A stretch of DNA of 64,000 nucleotides from Carettochelys insculpta (taxonomy: Eukaryota; Chordata; Testudines; Carettochelyidae), in contig NC_134145.1 in the NCBI RefSeq assembly GCF_033958435.1, forward strand, positions 37,413,501-37,477,500, given 5' to 3'. Both the position numbers and the translations under genes were made by a program. Below are positions 34,055 through 44,530 of the stretch, in pieces. The notes beneath the pieces are model-generated. The model worked only from the letters and a program-made list of their open reading frames with translations, made no database searches and was not told where the DNA came from. How positions within the stretch are numbered: the stretch's first letter is position 1; the number at the start of each line of letters is the position of its first letter.

Positions 34055-35870
34055 GAGGTGTGGGAAAGCCGATTGGTGCGGGGGAGCACGTGGATCGGAC
34101 GGAGACTTCTCTTACACGAGGCTCCATAGATAGGGATTCCCTAGAAGTTAGTCAGATAGGGAACGTGGGAAATAATATATGGGCAAGATCAGATGTGAAA
34201 CAATCGCGTATAAAAAAATCCAGGGAGTCTGTGAAAGGCGGACATATAAATAGTGGTAGTTTTTTCAAGTGCTTTTACACAAATGCTAGGAGTCTGTCTA
34301 ATAAGATGGGTGAACTGGAGTACCTCATATCAAAGGAGGAAGTTGACATAATAGGCATCACAGAAACATGGTGGAATGAGGACAATCAGTGGGACACTAT
34401 CATACCGGGATATAAATTATATCGGAAAGACAGAACAGGTCATGCGAGTGGCGGAGTGGTACTATATGAGAAGGATAACATAGAATCAAATGAAACAAAA
34501 ATCCTAAAGGAATCAAAGGCTACGTTTACACGTGCAGCCAACATCGAAATAGTCTATTTCGATGAATAACGTCTACACGTCCTCCAGGGCCGGCAACGTC
34601 GATGTTCAACTTCGACGTTGCTCAGCCCAACATCGAAATAGGCGCAGCGAGGGAACGTCTACACGTCAAAGTAGCACACATCGAAATAGGGATGCCAGGC
34701 ACAGCTGCAGACAGGGTCACAGGGCGGACTCAACAGCAAGCCACTCCCTTAAAGGGCCCCTCCCAGACAAAGTTGCACTAAACAACACAAGATCCACAGA
34801 GCTGACAACTGGTTGCAGACCCTGTGCCTGCAGCATAGATCCCCAGCTGCCGCAGAAGCAGCCAGAAGCCCTGGGCTAAGGGCTGCTGCCCACGGTGACC
34901 ATAGAGCCCCGCAGGGGCTGGAGAGAGAGCATCTCTCAACCCCCCAGCTGATGGCCGCCATGGAGGACCCGGCAATTTCGACGTTGCGGGACGCGGATCG
35001 TCTACACGGTCCCTACTTCGACGTTGAATGTCGAAGTAGGGCGCTATTCCTATCTCCTCATGAGGTTAGCGACTTCGATGTCTCGCCGCCTAACGTCGAA
35101 GTTGGTGCCGCTACTTCGAAGTAGCGTGCACGTGTAGACGCAGCTAAAATGTTCCATAGAATCATTATGGATATCAATTCATTCCTCTAATATGAATATG
35201 GCATTAGGAATTTATTACCGACCACCTAACCAGGACAGTGATAATGATGCTGAAATGTTAAGGGAGATTAAAGAGGCTATCACAATAAAAAACACAGTAA
35301 TAATAGGAGATTTCAATTATCCCCATATTGATTGGGTACATGTCACCTCAGGACGGGATTCAGAGATTAAATTTCTTGATGCCTTAAATGACTGCTTCTT
35401 GGAGCAGCTAGTACAGGAACCCACAAGGGGAGAGTCAATTCTCGATCTAGTCCTGACTGGAACGCAAGATCTGGTCCAAGAGGTAACTGTTACTGGACCG
35501 CTTGGAAATAGTGACCACAATATAATAACTTTTAATATTCCTGTGTTGGGAAGAACACCGCAGCGGTCAAACACTCTGGCATTTAATTTCAAAAAGGGGA
35601 ATTACACTAAAATGAGGAAGCTAGTTAAACAGAAACTAAAAGGGAGAGTAACTAAACTAAAATCCCTGGAAGCTGCATGGAAACTGTTTAAAGACACCAT
35701 ACTAGAGGCCCAACTTAAATGTATACCCCAAATAAAAAAACACAGTAAGAGACCTAACAAAGAACCACCATGGCTTAACAGCCATGTTAAAAAGGCAGTG
35801 AGAGAGAAAAGGGCAGCTTTTAAAAAGTGGAAGTCAAATCCTAGTGAGGAAAATAGAAAGGAACATAAAC
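34055..35870 (+). pseudogene. CR1 ORF2 endonuclease domain, split by a DNA transposon
   Basis: AP-endonuclease motifs appear in order: FYTNARSLSNKMGELEYL, IIGITETWWNED (catalytic Glu, 34357-34374), then the nested element, then GIYYRPPNQD, IIGDFNYPHIDW (Asp/Asn) and NSDHNIITF (catalytic Asp-His near 35510). Counting from the codons on both sides shows that removing the 628-bp insert plus one 3-bp duplication (631 bp) restores the same frame, with no stop between. The EN frame was therefore open when the insertion occurred. The frame is lost at a shift near 35865-35885. Confidence 0.9.
34518..35145 (+). mobile_element. Multi-hairpin DNA transposon, copy 2, nested in CR1
   Basis: This 628-bp element is flanked by AAA (34515-34517 and 35146-35148). 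It begins GGCTACGTTTACACG and ends CGTGTAGACGCAGCT, with GCTACTTCGAAGTAGC at 35110-35125. It is nearly identical to copy 4 except for two exact losses: 29 bp near the left end and 54 bp near the right end, each removing one palindrome. The 83 bp account fully for the length difference from copy 4 (711 bp). Confidence 0.93.
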
Positions 35871-35916
35871 ACTCCCAAAGGAACAGCTAGCCAAAAATTC
35901 AAAAAATGATAGTAAT

Positions 35917-36969
35917 ATGTTTTTTAAATACATTAGAAGCAGGAAGCCCGCTAAAAAAGCAGTGGGGCCCTTGGACGATAAAGATATAAAAGGAGCGATC
36001 AAGGAAGACAGTGCCATTGCGGAGCGATTAAATGATTTCTTTGCTTCAGTCTTCATGGCTGAGGATGTTACAGAGGTTCCTAAATCTGAGCCAGCCTTTT
36101 TAGGTGACAAATCTGAGGAACTCTCCCAGATTGAAGTGACATTAGAGGAGGTTTTGGAGTTAATTGATAAGCTGAATAGTAACAAGTCTCCAGGACCAGA
36201 CGGTATTCACCCAAGGGTTCTGAAAGAACTCAAATGTGAAATTGCGGAGTTATTAACAGTGGTTTGTAACCTATCCTTTAAATCCGCTTCGGTACCCAAT
36301 GACTGGAAGACGGCCAATATAACGCCAATATTTAAAAAAGGCTCCAGAGGAGACCCTGGCAATTATAGACCGATAAGTCTAACATCAGTACCAGGCAAAT
36401 TAGTAGAAACAATAGTAAAGAATAAAATTGCAAGGCACGTAGAAGAGCACGAATTGTTGGGCAAAAGTCAGCATGGTTTCTGCAGAGGGAAGTCGTGTCT
36501 AACTAATCTATTAGAATTCTTTGAAGGGGTTAATAAACATGCGGACAAGGGGCACCCAGTGGACATAATATACCTAGATTTCCAGAAAGCCTTTGACACG
36601 GTCCCACACCAAAGGCTTTTATGTAAATTAGGCGGTCATGGGATAGGAGGAAAGATCCTTTCATGGATCGGGAATTGGTTAAAAGACAGAAAACAAAGGG
36701 TTGGAATAAATGGCAAATTTTCACAATGGAGGGGGGTAATTAGTGGTGTTCCCCAGGGGTCAGTCCTGGGACCGATCCTGTTCAACTTGGTCATCAATGA
36801 TCTAGAAAATGAGGTAAGCAGTGAGGTGGCAAAGTTTGCAGATGACACCAAGTTGTTCAGGACAGTCAAAACCAAAAGGGATTGTGAAGAACTACAAAAA
36901 GATCTCAGCAAACTGAGTGATTGGGCAGCAAAATGGCAAATGAAATTTAATGTGGGTAGTGTAAGGTAA
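35917..36969 (+). pseudogene. CR1 ORF2 reverse transcriptase
   Basis: An open frame of 350 codons covers the RT: LNSNKSPGPDGIHPRVLKEL, PIFKKGSRGDPGNYRPISL, YLDFQKAFDTVPH (motif A), SGVPQGSVLGPILF (motif B) and AKFADDTKLF (motif C, catalytic DD at 36841-36846). The core is undamaged. It ends where a one-base loss near 36958 shifts the frame just after FNVG. The RT performs target-primed reverse transcription of the element RNA. This copy cannot, because the ORF is broken on both sides. Confidence 0.95.
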
Positions 36970-37649
36970 TGCACATTGGAAAAAATAACCCAAATTACAC
37001 GTACAACATGATGGGGTCAAATTTAGCTACAACAGATTAGGAAAGGGATCTTGGAGTTATAGTGGATAGTTCTCTGAAGACATCCACGCAGTGTGCAGCG
37101 GCAGTTAGTAAAGCAACTAGGATGTTAGGAATTATTAAAAAAGGGACAGATAATAAGACAAAAGATATCATACTTCCCCTATATAAAACTATGGTACGAC
37201 CACATCTTGAGTACTGTGTGCAGATGTGGTCTCCTCACCTCAAAAAAGATATATTGGCATTAGAAAAGGTTCAGAAAAGGGCGACTAAGATAATTAGGGC
37301 TTTGGAACGGGTTCCATATGGGGAGAGGCTAGAGAGACTGGGACTTTTCAGTCTGGAAAAGAGGCGATTGAGGGGCGATATGATAGAGGTATATAAAATC
37401 ATGAATGGTGTGGAGAAAGTGAATATAGAAAAATTATTTACCTTTTCCCATAATACAAGAACTAGGGGACACCAAATGAAATTGATGGATAGTAGGTTCA
37501 AAACTAATAAAAGGAAATTTTTCTTCACACAGCGCACAGTCAACCTGTGGAACTCCTTGCCGGAGGAGGCTGTGAAGGCCAGGAGTCTATTAGGGTTTAA
37601 AAAAGAGCTCGATAAATTTTTGCAGGTTAGGTCCATAAATGGCTATTAG
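36970..37649 (+). pseudogene. CR1 ORF2 C-terminal region
   Basis: After the frameshift the frame continues as CKVMHIGKNNPNYTYNMMGS, a TAG where Gln is usual (about 37040), and [14 protein letters not shown]. The remaining 195 codons include [33 protein letters not shown] and [11 protein letters not shown], ending in SINGY. This is the connection/thumb region found in all CR1-type ORF2 proteins. Confidence 0.92.
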
Positions 37650-37850
37650 CCAGGGGTAAAGTATGGTGCCCTAGCCTTCAGTACAAGGGCAGGAGATGGA
37701 TGGCAGGAGATAAATCACTTGATCATTGTCTTCTGTTCTCCTTCTCTGGGGCACCTGGCATTGGCCACTGTTGGCAGACGGGATACTGGGCTGGATGGAC
37801 CTTTGGTCTGACCCAATATGGCCATTCTTATGTTCTTATGTTCTAAAAGT

Positions 37851-38497
37851 GAAATTTAAGCCATCTGTGCAAGCACGCACACATAGTCTTCACTCACTGA
37901 AAAGGAATGACATATCAGAAGTGTACTAAGAGCAAATTCAATAAAGCTATGATACATGGCACAGGTGAAATTCCTATCCCATTGAAATCATTAAGTTCAG
38001 TAGGGCTAGGATGTCAAGCCAAGTGATTATGCAATAAGTAATTATAAAGGTGAAAGGCATTTCCGTATAGCATCTTCACACACTGGATATTGAGCTCTTG
38101 GCTGTTCTCTCGCACTGGTGTTAATCTGTAATAATGCCACTGAAGTTAATGGAATTATAGTCCCTAAAACTGGTGGAAACCAGAGAACAAGGCCTTGAGA
38201 ATTATTTCATTTAGTTCCCTAGCAGCTGTATGTGCCTGTAGCATTCTCTCGGCCTTCCTTTGTAGGTTGCTGGATAGTTCTTTAGAATTTGCTTTGGAGG
38301 AATCTCCAGCTCAAGAGTCTCAGTACGTTTCCTTAGCTAATTTCAGTATCACAGCTTTTATAGATGCATGGGATTGGCTGTTCAGGTCTCATTGTTTGAA
38401 ATGGCTGATCAGCACAAACATGCTGACGGGGTCAGAGTATATTTTGTAGGTTAGCTCCTCAAATAGCTTTAAAATGAGAATTACATTCTAAGACTCC
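37851..38497. other. Non-coding, nothing recognised
   Basis: Unique DNA; the 84-codon frame at 38195 has no domain. Confidence 0.5.
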
Positions 38498-38673
38498 ACT
38501 GGAATGGAAACAAGGATCAGAGAGGTCGTCGTGTTAGTCTGTAGCTTTGAGAACAACAAGAAGTCTTGTGGCCTAACAGATGAGATGAAGCAGGTCTTTG
38601 CCCACGAAAACTTATGCTCCGAACTATCTGTTAGTCTGTAAGGTGCCACGAGACTTCTTGTTGAACTGGAATG
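38498..38673. mobile_element. Penelope-like tail inverted dimer (type B)
   Basis: The left arm reads the terminal block AGAGAGGTCGTCGTGTTAGT and then CAACAAGAAGTCTTGTGGC. The right arm reads GATGAAGCAGGTCTTTGCCC, ACTTATGCTCC, and AAGGTGCCACGAGACTTCTT ending in GTTG. The two CAACAAGAAGTC / GACTTCTTGTTG ends are inverted copies. A perfect 9-bp repeat, ACTGGAATG, flanks it (38498-38506 and 38665-38673). The terminal block is on the left arm only. Confidence 0.85.
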
Positions 38674-39126
38674 CAGTCACCTAATGAGTGAGAGGGTGTT
38701 TATTTTCTATTATACCAGTGAATTTCCATCTGGGACCAATATATTGTAATAGCTGAATAACTGAGAAGTCTAATTCAATTTTGTATGCATTGTAATTTGA
38801 AGATAGTCACAGAGGAGATCTTGAAATACTTCCCTCTAACTTCTGGCTCGTTAACGTACATTTCTGTTGATTATTGATGTAATAATGCACCCTTGCTACA
38901 GAGGTGCAAGGAGCATACAAAGTGCCCCAAACTTTTAAGTATTACAGTCATTAAAACCTTTCATTATATCAGTTCTCTTGTCTTGGACCCCCTTATGGAT
39001 GGGTTCTCTGGCAATCTACCATTTTTAAGTGTAAGTTGAGTGCCAGAAGGGCCAGGTTCGCTTGCATCAATAATGAACCCAAACTAGCTCGAACTCCCAT
39101 CTGGTAATCTGGAACAATCTCACCTT
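38674..39126. other. Non-coding, nothing recognised
   Basis: Unique DNA up to the target site of the next element. Confidence 0.5.
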
Positions 39127-39836
39127 GGCTACGTCTACACGTGCACCCAACTTCGAAATAGCTTATTTCGATGTTGCGACATCGAAATAGGCTATTTCGA
39201 TGAATAACGTCTACACGTCCTCCAGGGCTGGCAACGTCGATGTTCAACTTCGACGTTGCTCAGCCCAACATCGAAATAGGCACAGTGAGGGAACGTCTAC
39301 ACGCCAAAGTAGCACACATCGAAATAAGGGAGCCAGGCACAGCTGCAGACAGGGTCACGGGGCGGACTCAACAGCAAGTCGCTCCCTTAAAGGGCCCCTC
39401 CCAGACACACTTTCATTAAACAGTGCAAGATACACAGAGCCAACAACTAGTTGCAGACCCTGTATATGCAGCACGGACCCCCAGCTGCAGCAGCAGCAGC
39501 CAGAAGCCCTGGGCTAAGGGCTGCTGCCCACGGTGACCACAGAGCCCCGCAAGGGCTGGAGAGAGAGTATCTCTCAACCTCCCAGCTGATGGCCGCCATG
39601 GAGGACCCCGCTATTTCGATGTTGCGGGACGCGGATCGTCTACACGTCCCTACTTCGATGTTGAACGTCGAAGTAGGGCGCTATTCCCATCCCCTCATGG
39701 GGTTAGCGACTTCTACGTCTCGCCGCCTAACGTCGATTTCAACTTCGAAATAGCGCCCGACGCGTGTAGACGTGACGGGCGCTATTTCGAAGTTAGTGCC
39801 GCTACTTCGAAGTAGCGTGCACGTGTAGACGCAGCT
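39127..39836 (+). mobile_element. Multi-hairpin DNA transposon, copy 3
   Basis: This 710-bp element is flanked by CTT (39124-39126 and 39837-39839). CGTCTACACG, its terminal motif, occurs six times: 39132, 39208, 39294 and 39637 on plus, 39763 and 39822 on minus. Palindromes built on TTCGAA or TTCGA recur, including GCTACTTCGAAGTAGC near the right end. GCCGCCATGG lies in the middle (about 39593-39602). No transposase. Two overlapping frames of 105 and 100 codons recur in the other copies because the DNA is conserved. Confidence 0.93.
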
Positions 39837-39839
39837 CTT

Positions 39840-42633
39840 ATCTGCTGAGTGCCTGTAAAGGCAGTTCTTCCCCTCTCACAAGCACAGAGTCTGAGCTAGA
39901 AACAGCTTGTTTAATAACAGTGGCCTAACAAATTTACACACCAATATATGCAGTATTCCTAAACAAAGGGAAAAAACCATTAAGCAAGTCACTGTTTTCA
40001 GGGTCTGCTCAGCCAAGTCCCTTGCTTAGAGCTCTCTATCCACACATCCCCACTTACAGAGTGTGTCTCCTCCTCGACTCTGCACTCACAGTGCAGTCCA
40101 GTCCATACCAACCCAGAGTGCACAGGTACATCAGCATGGCAACTCTTGTCACACTGGGGCAGGATCACTTGCCAGCCACTTGCTGTTCCTGCTGGCTGCT
40201 ACTTGCTAGCCATTTGCCCACTGCACTTCTCTGGCCACTACTTGCCAGTCTCTTACCTGATGTGCTCTGCCAGACACCCCTTGCTGGCTGCTTGCCTGCT
40301 CTGCCCTGCTGGTCACCCTGCTGGTCACCTTGCCAACTGCTTGTCCACTACTTTGTAGGTTTGGCTCTAGGCTGCCCTCTATCCCCACAATAATTTCAAG
40401 CATTGATGGTATTCCACAATTGTTACACCGGATTATAACACAAGTTGTGACTTTACAACAAGTTGTTTACAATTGGCAAAACACCACTGCTTCACCTGCT
40501 ATCCAGCAGGTCTTGCAAACAAAGCAACTATTTATTTGCATAGACACACCCTGAAACTCTTCCCCTTCCATGTAAGTGATCTGTAAAGAACACATTCCTC
40601 AAATTCTTGCTTCCATATTCCTTACATCAGCATGCTTACAAAAGCCTCCAAATATACAGTTCCTTTGTTATCATATTAGTATTGTTTAGCACAGAGTATG
40701 CTCATTGCCGGTGCTAATAAAATTGAAGATAATCCTTTCCCTCACGGAAACTAGAAACTTTTAAAAAAGCATATAAAAGAGAGGTTGCACTGTGTGCTTC
40801 CTCTAAAAATAACTAATTACCGATCAGCTGCACTTCTTATGAAATACTTGGTTATACAATATGCTGTTAGCCCTCCAAAACACTGTGTAATATTGCTCTG
40901 TACCCACAGATCAGCAATAAATGAATAGTATTTTGAAAAGTTACCAGAATTTTCTTTGCTTGTGAGCTTTTCTGTTCATACCTGGGATAACTGGGCTTCA
41001 GTGGTTTTGCAGCTGGCTTAAATCACAAATCATCTCATCAGGTCACCTAATGGAGTGTGAAGACAACTATTGCCTATGGAGAACTATTTTCTGTAGCCTC
41101 TTCTGAAAAGTCCATTCCTCTCGAGTACTCTGAGAGAAGCTTGGCTGTGGTTTCCTTGGCTGTTATAAACACGTCGCTTCAAGGTCTTTTTGTGGAGTCT
41201 CTTCCTGCACCGTAAAATACCCAATTTCTACAGGCCGATCTATGGATAATGTGGAGTAGCCAAAAAGTGTGTTGCCTTAATTTTTAAGCACATTTTTGAA
41301 AGATGGGCATTACAAAGTTTTTCTTCAATAATGCTACAATTCTTTGCATTCCATGAGTTCCGAGCAAAATAAAACTGTACGCTTGCCTGCAAAAAGCATT
41401 ATAAGTTGTCTGCTTTTAAATAGTGTAAAGGAAGTCATGGGAGCTGGCACAGCAGATGGGGACATGAAACCTTATTGTGACAACCTAAATATCTCCCTCT
41501 TATTTTTAGGGCTTCTGTACACCACAACGATCCTGTACACATTGAATCCAAATTTGGTATTCATCCCTTATCTAGAAAAAGCTAGAATGAACAGACCTTG
41601 TTGGTTTTGGCTTTGTACTACAGCCATCTATAATGTGTTAAAATAACTAACTGACCAGAAAGTGGCACCATATCCTCCTGGCATAGCACTGGTAGTACCT
41701 TTGTTATTTCCAGGCTGTGTTAATAAAAGCTGCCTACCTACATGGGGCTGAGAGCAGAAGACACAAAGACACTGCCACTGGCCTAGAATGTGTAGCTGTC
41801 TTCTAAGTGGAACAAGTAAACAAGATGATGTAACATAGGTGCGTCATTCACTAAAGTGGTGTTCCATTCATTATAGAATGCCATTTAAGGTGCTGGTCCT
41901 GAATTCCAAAGCCTCTAATGGAGTAAATAAATACTGTTTAAAAGACTACCTTCTTCTGAGCAAAGAGAAGCACACTGCCATCAACGGTGATTTGCAGTTC
42001 TCGGATAAAACCTGCCAAAGCTATATGTAAGACATTTTTGGACTCTGCACTTACAGAAATTTGTGACACAGGAGAACTGGGTGATGTCACGTTTGCCTCC
42101 CCTGTAGAAGAGTACAAACCTCCTTTGTTTATACCAGCCTTTTTTTAGTGGAGATGTCACTCTGACCTGCCAGTCCCAGTGGTGGAGCAAATCATACGAT
42201 CTTTCCAAAACCTGATGAAGCTTAAAATACTCATATATGGGTCCTAGATAATCAGTGTTTGAAGGAATGTAATTAAACAAAGGAAATTAGATGAGAATTC
42301 ATTAGTCAGAGTGAGAGCAAAAGAGAAATGTTACATTCTTGTCTGTCCATCCTCTGAGAAACTGGGCACAGATTCTTTCCTTATGCGTATTCCCTTCATA
42401 ATACATTTGCCACCAGGATTCGTCCTACTCCCATCTGGCATATAGATATTGTTTCCAAATTTGTCATTCTTTATGTTCCAAAACCTATTTCACTTCAGAT
42501 GCTTTCATGATGAAACATCAAAAGCCTGCCATAACTTGATCTATGGAGCAGAAATCACATCTGTGCCATGCTGTTTTCTAATCAGACAGAGCACTGCATA
42601 TCTACAGCTCTTGTTCTTTTGCCTTTCTGACTA
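39840..42633. other. Non-coding, includes a CT/GC-rich stretch
   Basis: About 40150-40350 contains diverged repeats of CTTGCCAGxxxCTTGCTGxxCxxCTGGC-like text and a 123-codon frame rich in Leu, Pro and Cys. The base bias explains the frame. The rest is unique AT-rich DNA. I could not show LTRs or any gene. Confidence 0.4.
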
Positions 42634-44074
42634 GGGCTATGTCTACACCAGAACATAAAGTTGATTTAAAGGGGGTTAGGTCAATTTTATAATGTACCTG
42701 TTTTCACTACAAATATCATTAGGTTGATTTTAAGAGGTCCTAAGGAAGATTCTTCTCCTTCAGGTTTTTCATGAGGAGTAATGCCAAATTCAATTTTACA
42801 AGGTCGACTTAATGCTAGTGTAGACACAGCATTATTTAATTCGATTTTATTTGTCTCCAAAAGTATCCCACAATGCCCCCAATATGTCTATTCTCACTGT
42901 CACATTTACCTCCACTGCTCTCCAGGGCTACGTCTACATGTGCAGCCAACATCGAAATAGCTTATTTCGATGTTGCGACATCGAAATAGTCTATTTCGAT
43001 GAATAACGTCTACACGTCCTCCAGGGCCGGCAACGTCGATGTCCAACTTCGACGTTGCTCAGCCCAACATCGAAATAGGCGCAGCGAGGGAACGTCTACA
43101 TGTCAAAGTAGCACACATCGAAATAGGGATGCCAGGTACAGCTGCAGACAGGGTCACAGGGTGGACTCAACAGCCAGCCGCTCCCTTAAAGGGCCCCTCC
43201 CAGACACAGTTGCACTAAACAACACAAGATACACAGAGCTGACAACTGGTTGCAGACCCTGTGCCTGCAGCATAGATCCCCAGCTGCCGCAGAAGCAGCC
43301 AGAAGCCCTGGGCTAAGGGCTGCTGCCCACGGTGACCATAGAGCCCCGCAGGGGCTGGAGAGAGAGCATCTCTCAACCCCCCAGCTGATGGCCGCCATGG
43401 AGGACCCAGCAATTTCGACGTTGCGGGACGCGGATCGTCTACACGGTCCCTACTTCGACGTTGAACGTCGAAGTAGGGCGCTATTCCTATCTCCTCATGA
43501 GGTTAGTGACTTCGACGTCTCGCCGCCTAACGTCGAAGTTAACTTCGAAATAGCGCCCGACGCGTGTAGACGCGACGGGCGTTATTTCGAAGTTGGTGCC
43601 GCTACTTCGAAGTAGCGTGCACGTGTAGACGCAGCCCAGGTGAGCAGGAAGTAGGAAACAGGAAGCAGGAAACAGCCCAGGCTCTCTGGCTGCCCCCTGC
43701 ACCACGTGGCTACCCACCTCCACATGGCTGCTGGGCTCTCCGGCTGCCCCCCCTGCACCATGCAGCTGCCATGGTTGCTGGGTCAAAATGAAATAAATCC
43801 AAATAACACTATCAAAAATGAAGCATTTCAACAATACCTAAAAACAACCTTTCAGTGGCTCCTAACTGAAACTTTTCAGGTTTTTATTTCTGCATTTTAC
43901 ATTTCTCAGGACTGGCCTGCTAGCCTTGTAACGGCATGTCCAGAGGCAGACTGTAGAAAGGTGATGGGGACACACTATGTCGACTTTCTAAACATATGTG
44001 GACATTTATAAAATCTAGTGGTATAAATTGGACTTTAATAAATTTGACTATACTTCCTCATGTAGACATAGTCC
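42634..44074. mobile_element. Older DNA transposon interrupted by copy 4
   Basis: The left end is GGGCTATGTCTACACCAGAA. The right end AGACATAGTCCC (44063-44074) is its inverted counterpart, followed inward by AATTTATTAAAGTCCAATTT-like text matching the left arm's AATTTTATAA region in reverse. The flanks TAG and CAG match at 2 of 3 bases. The span includes copy 4 and a GC-rich segment (43640-43770) whose membership is unclear. Confidence 0.55.
42926..43636 (+). mobile_element. Multi-hairpin DNA transposon, copy 4
   Basis: This 711-bp element is flanked by CAG (42923-42925 and 43637-43639). It begins GGCTACGTCTACATG and ends CGTGTAGACGCAGCC, and is the most complete copy. Inner palindromes include TATTTCGATGTTGCGACATC and its pairs, CCCTACTTCGACGT / ACGTCGAAGTAGGG around TGA, and AACTTCGAAATAGCGCCC / GGGCGTTATTTCGAAGTT around ACGCGTGTAGACGCGAC-type text. 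It is closest to copy 2. Confidence 0.93.
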
Positions 44075-44280
44075 CAGTAGGTGTACCTGAGTGACTTATG
44101 ACGTTACCATTTGAGCTCTTGTTGCACAACTGTACTATTTGAATGCCAAATACTATCATACATTTTACTTTAGGCTGATTTAATAGATTTTAAAGCCTTG
44201 TGTGACCTCCTGCAAAATGCAGGTTAACATACCACACCTGGCTGGAGCCCAACAACTTGTGGTTGAACTAGAGCAAATCT

Positions 44281-44530
44281 TTGAGAGAGACTTGTAAGTT
44301 TAATTCAGCTGTCAGCACCCCAGGACTGCAGTGCTGCCCCACACCGCTCTCTCCAAGCCACGTGAAGCTGGAACTGCACAGCAATTCAAAGAGGCCTGGA
44401 GCTCCAGCCACTGCCACTGTTACTTTGGCAGTGGCAGTGGCTGTAGCTCTTGGCCCCTTTGAAAGGCTGGGACTACTGGCAAGTGTCCCCTATGCTCCCC
44501 TGTTGGTGGGCCTGCCCATGAGCTAAGTCA
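44281..44530. repeat. GC-rich repeat with a long hairpin
   Basis: 44384-44463 forms an imperfect stem: TTCAAAGAGGCCTGGAGCTC and CAGCCACTGCCACTG pair with CAGTGGCAGTGGCTG and TAGCTCTTGGCCCCTTTGAA around TTACTTTGG. Similar GGAGCTC..GCCGCCGC hairpins are common in turtle repeats. No coding function. Confidence 0.6.

Larger units (their letters stand above)
33832..37843 (+). mobile_element. CR1 LINE, long copy with end of ORF1 and ORF2
   Basis: This LINE (about 3.4 kb without the nested insertion) carries the end of ORF1, the ORF2 endonuclease, RT and C-terminal region, and a 3' UTR ending GACCTTTGGTCTGACCCAAT and TTATGTTC repeats. That end is typical of CR1 in turtles and crocodilians. TAAAAGT occurs at 33825-33831 and 37844-37850 and could be a 7-bp target duplication; CR1 often lacks one, so this is tentative. 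Damage consists of a 628-bp DNA transposon at 34518-35145, frameshifts near 35870 and 36958, and a TAG near 37040. Confidence 0.95.

Noticed and set aside
34562..34879. 105-codon frame found also at 39200-39517 and 42999-43316, looking like a conserved small protein
   Set aside because: It lies inside the multi-hairpin transposon copies. Conservation follows from shared recent descent, other frames are equally conserved, and copy 1 breaks it.
39840..40560. Possible solo LTR next to copy 3
   Set aside because: No TG...CA boundaries with a duplication, no convincing polyadenylation unit, no partner repeat.
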